Assembly: GCF_005780165.1 (NCBI RefSeq)
Contig: NZ_VAUV01000001.1
Coordinates: 372,001 to 436,000 of the forward strand
Source: Phragmitibacter flavus
GTDB taxonomy: Bacteria > Verrucomicrobiota > Verrucomicrobiia > Verrucomicrobiales > Verrucomicrobiaceae
Length of the DNA stretch: 64,000 nucleotides
Reading direction: 5' to 3'
Positions 61,599 through 64,000 of the stretch are shown here, in pieces. The notes beneath the pieces were generated by a model. That model was not told the origin of the DNA, did no database searches, and saw only the letters and a program-made list of their open reading frames with translations. A program made the translations under genes and the position numbers. Position 1 is the first letter of the stretch. Each line of letters opens with the position of its first letter.

Positions 61599-61615
61599 GT
61601 TGCATTAAATGCAAC
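61599..61615. promoter_or_regulatory. Perfect 17-bp palindrome in divergent gmaS-mgsA promoter
   Basis: GTTGCATT-A-AATGCAAC, an exact 8-1-8 palindrome, 25 nt upstream of the GS-like start and 35 nt upstream of the amidotransferase start. Likely operator for a dimeric regulator controlling both directions. Confidence 0.65.
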
Positions 61616-61620
61616 ATGGG

Positions 61621-61646
61621 GCAAATGAATTTCGTAGGTCATTTGC
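61621..61646. promoter_or_regulatory. Inverted repeat before the amidotransferase start
   Basis: GCAAATGA (61621-61628) and TCATTTGC (61639-61646) are exact inverted copies with a 10-nt spacer, ending 4 nt before the ATG at 61651. May be a second operator or an RNA hairpin over the ribosome binding site. Confidence 0.5.
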
Positions 61647-61650
61647 AGCC

Positions 61651-62532
61651 ATGTGTGGAATCGTTGGATTATTTTTTAAGAACTCAGAGATGGAGCCGGA
61701 ACTGGGCCATCATTTTGCGCCGATGCTGGAGACGATGTGTTCTCGCGGTCCGGACAGTGCGGGGTTTGCGGTGTATGACCAGGAATCGCGGGAGGGATGG
61801 TTCAAGTTATCGTTGTATCATCCGGAGCTGGGGTATGAGTGGTCGAAGGTGGCGGAAGGGTTGGGAGCGGTGGGGTTTGAGAAGGTGGCGAATCATGTGT
61901 TGATGGAGGTGCCGGAGCCGGACGGGCCGGTGTTGCAGCAGATGCAACTGAGGTGGCCGGAGGTGACGGTGATGAGTGCGGGTCGGCGGATTCAGATCAT
62001 GAAGGACATGGGGACGCCGCAGGAGGTGGTGGAGCGTTTTGGAGTGCGCGGGATGCGGGGGAGTCACGCGATTGGGCACACGCGGATGGCGACGGAGAGT
62101 GCGGTGACGACGGCGGGGTCGCATCCGTTTTCAACGGGGATGGACGTGTGTCTGGTGCACAATGGTTCGTTGAGCAATCACAACCGGCTGAGGTTGAATC
62201 TGGAGCGTGAGGGGATGGTGTTTCACACGGAAAACGATACGGAGGTCGCGGCGGGGTATCTGGCGTGGCGGCTGAAGCAGGGGAAAAGTTTGCATGACGC
62301 GCTGGAGGCGTCGTTGCAGGATCTGGATGGGTTTTATACTTTTGCGGTGGGGACACACGATGGGTTTGCGGTGTTGCGTGATCCGGTGGCGTGCAAGCCG
62401 GCGGTGATGGCGGAGACGGAGGATTATGTGGCGATGGCGTCGGAATATCGTTCGCTGGCGGAGCTGCCGGGGGTGGAGAAGGCGAGGTTGTGGGAGCCGG
62501 AGCCGGGGGTGGTTTACAGTTGGTCGAGATGA
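61651..62532 (+). CDS. mgsA: Class II glutamine amidotransferase domain protein (MgsA/GlxB-like)
   Basis: 293 residues from the ATG at 61651, chosen because it yields the N-terminal nucleophile MCGIVGLF: Cys2 becomes the catalytic residue after Met removal. Ntn-hydrolase features follow: TMCSRGPDSAGFAVYD, SHAIGHTRMATESAVTTAGS and LVHNGSLSNHNRLR. It is the amidotransferase piece of a split glutamate synthase-like enzyme; the next two genes encode the GXGXG and FMN-binding pieces. In methylotrophs this set (MgsABC) makes N-methylglutamate from methylamine and glutamate, and similar glx genes occur elsewhere. Overlaps the next gene's start region. Confidence 0.85.
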   Translation: MCGIVGLFFKNSEMEPELGHHFAPMLETMCSRGPDSAGFAVYDQESREGWFKLSLYHPELGYEWSKVAEGLGAVGFEKVANHVLMEVPEPDGPVLQQMQLRWPEVTVMSAGRRIQIMKDMGTPQEVVERFGVRGMRGSHAIGHTRMATESAVTTAGSHPFSTGMDVCLVHNGSLSNHNRLRLNLEREGMVFHTENDTEVAAGYLAWRLKQGKSLHDALEASLQDLDGFYTFAVGTHDGFAVLRDPVACKPAVMAETEDYVAMASEYRSLAELPGVEKARLWEPEPGVVYSWSR

Positions 62533-63257
62533 TGAGTGAGGTTTTATTTTTACTGATGATGAGCACGATTGAGAAACGCCGATGTGCAGGGTTTGATTTG
62601 GATGTGCAGTCGGTGCGCGATCTGAATGGGGCGTTGCATGCGGCGGTGGAACCGGGGGTTTGGGAGGTGATAAATCCGAAGGGTCGGCATGCGCTGGCGG
62701 TGGGTTTAACGTTGGCGCATGAGGTGCGGATCGTGGGGCATGCGGGGTATTATTGTGCGGGGATGAATCAGCTGGCGAAGGTGGTGGTGGAGGGGAATGC
62801 GGGAACCGGGGTGGCGGAGAACATGATGTCAGGGAAGGTGCATGTGATGGGCAATGCGAGTCAGAGTGCGGGGGCGACGGCGCATGGGGGGTTGCTGGTA
62901 ATTGATGGGGATGCGTCGGCGAGGTGTGGGATTTCGATGAAGGGAATCAATGTTGTGGTGAAGGGTTCGGTGGGGCACATGAGTGCGTTCATGGGTCAGA
63001 GCGGAACGCTGGTGGTATGTGGGGATGCGGGCGATGCGTTGGGAGATTCGCTGTATGAGGCGAAGTTGTTTGTGCGCGGCAAGGTGGCGAGTTTGGGGGC
63101 GGATTGTGTGGAAAAGGAGATGCGCGCGGAGCACCTGGTGTTGTTGACCCGGCTGCTGCAAGAAGCGGGAAGTGGGGCGAAGCCGGAGGAGTTTCGGAGA
63201 TATGGGTCGGCGCGGAAGTTATACCATTTCCATAGTGATCATGTGGCGAGTTATTAG
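62529..63257 (+). CDS. mgsB: GXGXG-motif protein (GltB C-terminal domain; MgsB/GlxC-like)
   Basis: About 242 residues from the ATG at 62529, which overlaps the mgsA stop (ATGA); an ATG at 62556 or 62559 (MMSTIEKRR) is an equally reasonable start with a GAGG upstream. The right-handed beta-helix with GXGXG repeats is seen in VVEGNAGTGVAENMMSGKVH, GNASQSAGATAHGGLLVIDG, GVSGHM-type KGSVGHMSAFMGQSGTLVV and GDAGDALGDSLYEAKLFVRG. In glutamate synthase this domain is structural between the FMN and amidotransferase domains. It ends before a 103-nt repeat region. Confidence 0.85.
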   Translation: MMSEVLFLLMMSTIEKRRCAGFDLDVQSVRDLNGALHAAVEPGVWEVINPKGRHALAVGLTLAHEVRIVGHAGYYCAGMNQLAKVVVEGNAGTGVAENMMSGKVHVMGNASQSAGATAHGGLLVIDGDASARCGISMKGINVVVKGSVGHMSAFMGQSGTLVVCGDAGDALGDSLYEAKLFVRGKVASLGADCVEKEMRAEHLVLLTRLLQEAGSGAKPEEFRRYGSARKLYHFHSDHVASY

Positions 63258-63260
63258 GGA

Positions 63261-63360
63261 GACAGAAGACCGGAAGACAAAAGACAGAAGATGGCTTCCA
63301 GTTAGTGAGTAAATCAGGTCTTCTGTCTTTTAGTCTTGTGTCTTGTATCTCTTTCTTCTT
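63261..63360. repeat. AGACAGAAGAC / GTCTTCTGTCT fold-back repeat
   Basis: AGACAGAAGACCGGAAGACA at 63261-63280 and, inverted, GGTCTTCTGTCTTTTAGTCT followed by GTGTCTTGTATCTC near 63318-63352. It is related (as reverse complement) to the repeat at 7775-7835. It runs to the next start codon, so the downstream gene has no visible Shine-Dalgarno. Confidence 0.65.
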
Positions 63361-64000
63361 ATGAATCCTTCTTTGCGTGAGTCCCAGTTATTCAGTCGTG
63401 GTGTGATTCATGAGATTCAGCGGGCGGCTGAGGAGGGGATTTATGATATCCGGGGGTGGGGAACGAAGAAGGCGTTGCCGCATTTTGATGATCTGGTGTT
63501 TTTGGGAGCGAGCATGTCGAGGTATCCGTTGGAGGGGTATCGGGAGAAATGTGCGACGGATGTGGTGTTGGGGGATCGGTTTGCGAAAAAGCCGCTGCAT
63601 TTGAAGATTCCGATCACGATTGCGGGGATGAGTTTTGGGTCGTTGAGCGCGAATGCGAAGGAGGCACTGGGTCGCGGGGCAAGTGAGGTGGGGACTTCGA
63701 CGACGACGGGCGACGGGGGGATGACGGTGGAGGAACGGGGGCATTCGGACTTGCTGGTGTATCAGTATCTGCCGTCGCGGTATGGGATGAATCCGGATGA
63801 TTTGAGGAAGGCGGATGCGATTGAGATTGTGCTGGGTCAGGGGGCGAAGCCGGGGGGCGGCGGGATGTTGTTGGGTCAAAAGATCAGTGACCGGGTGGCG
63901 ATGATGCGGGATCTGCCGAAGGGGATTGATCAGAGAAGTGCGTGCCGGCATCCGGACTGGACGGGGCCGGATGATCTGGCGATCAAGATTGAGGAGTTGC
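63361..64000 (+). CDS. mgsC: GltB-like FMN-binding subunit (MgsC/GlxD-like), 3' partial
   Basis: Starts MNPSLRESQLF at 63361 and runs out of the window after about 213 residues. It is the FMN/iron-sulfur central domain of the split glutamate synthase-like enzyme: PITIAGMSFGSLSANAKEAL, TTTGDGGMTVEERGHSDLLV, YQYLPSRYGMNPDDL, GQGAKPGGGGMLLGQKISD and RSACRHPDWTGPDDLAIKI, all highly conserved in MgsC and GlxD proteins. It completes the mgsABC set with the two genes upstream. No GltD-type small subunit is visible up to the window end. Upstream bases are all repeat sequence. Confidence 0.88.
   Translation, partial: MNPSLRESQLFSRGVIHEIQRAAEEGIYDIRGWGTKKALPHFDDLVFLGASMSRYPLEGYREKCATDVVLGDRFAKKPLHLKIPITIAGMSFGSLSANAKEALGRGASEVGTSTTTGDGGMTVEERGHSDLLVYQYLPSRYGMNPDDLRKADAIEIVLGQGAKPGGGGMLLGQKISDRVAMMRDLPKGIDQRSACRHPDWTGPDDLAIKIEEL

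Noticed and set aside
61651-64000. Calling the three genes a normal glutamate synthase (gltB)
   Set aside because: The domains are on separate genes in the order amidotransferase, GXGXG, FMN domain, as in mgsABC/glxBCD, and no gltD is seen; the adjacent GS-like gene supports the N-methylglutamate assignment.
1-64000. Insertion sequences, prophage or integrative elements
   Set aside because: No transposase, integrase, phage structural gene or tRNA-derived attachment duplication was recognised; the region right after tRNA-Gly contains an ordinary export module.

Overview
The window looks like a chromosomal segment of a GC-rich, Gram-negative-type bacterium, most plausibly a member of the Verrucomicrobiota. 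This is inferred from gene content, not from a marker gene: an outer membrane with TamA/TamB and a TonB receptor, a PEP-CTERM surface protein, very large exported proteins of unknown function, and many hairpin-forming intergenic repeats. There is one tRNA, no rRNA, no CRISPR array, and no transposase or integrase that I can recognise.

Layout. 1-5262: tamB (5' end outside the window) overlapping a tamA/bamA-like gene. 5259-12203: a DNA glycosylase, then a GntR(YtrA)-type repressor, an ABC ATPase and two permease-like proteins with large extracytoplasmic domains. 12157-13954: a nucleotidyltransferase-fold gene with a small partner, and a PEP-CTERM protein. 14087-18085: a FecA-like TonB receptor with a Fur-like operator, a tiny lipoprotein and a D-2-hydroxyacid dehydrogenase. 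18245-23954: housekeeping genes (pyrH, frr, a left-handed beta-helix acyltransferase) plus assorted enzymes. 24268-30373: tRNA-Gly(TCC), then an exopolysaccharide export module (outer-membrane barrel, Wzc-like autokinase, Wza-like export protein, acyltransferase). 30384-37013: acetate-type symporter pair, argG, a repeat-started membrane protein and a YdeP-like molybdoenzyme. 37188-38213: a YncE-like beta-propeller.

38260-50197 is the most unusual part: three consecutive giant exported genes on the minus strand (about 1300, 1466 and 1199 aa). They share an N-terminal motif, a domain near the C-terminus and C-terminal membrane anchoring, so they look like diverged paralogues forming one envelope system of unknown function.

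50441-52557 is a probable iron/heme block (unknown 169-aa protein, HemS-like protein, flavodoxin) carrying two more copies of the Fur-like motif. 52745-58692 is a small type III polyketide synthase locus (FAD monooxygenase, PKS, YceI protein, winged-helix/TPR regulator, divergent methyltransferase). 58779-64000 holds a monomeric sarcosine/N-methyltryptophan-oxidase-type flavoprotein next to a GS-like gene, divergent from a class II amidotransferase, a GXGXG protein and a GltB-like FMN protein (cut by the window end). Together these resemble the N-methylglutamate route of methylamine use, with a one-gene oxidase where a four-subunit dehydrogenase is expected.

Several families of intergenic repeats recur. 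In at least three places they run into genes and supply a start codon or a C-terminus and stop codon.
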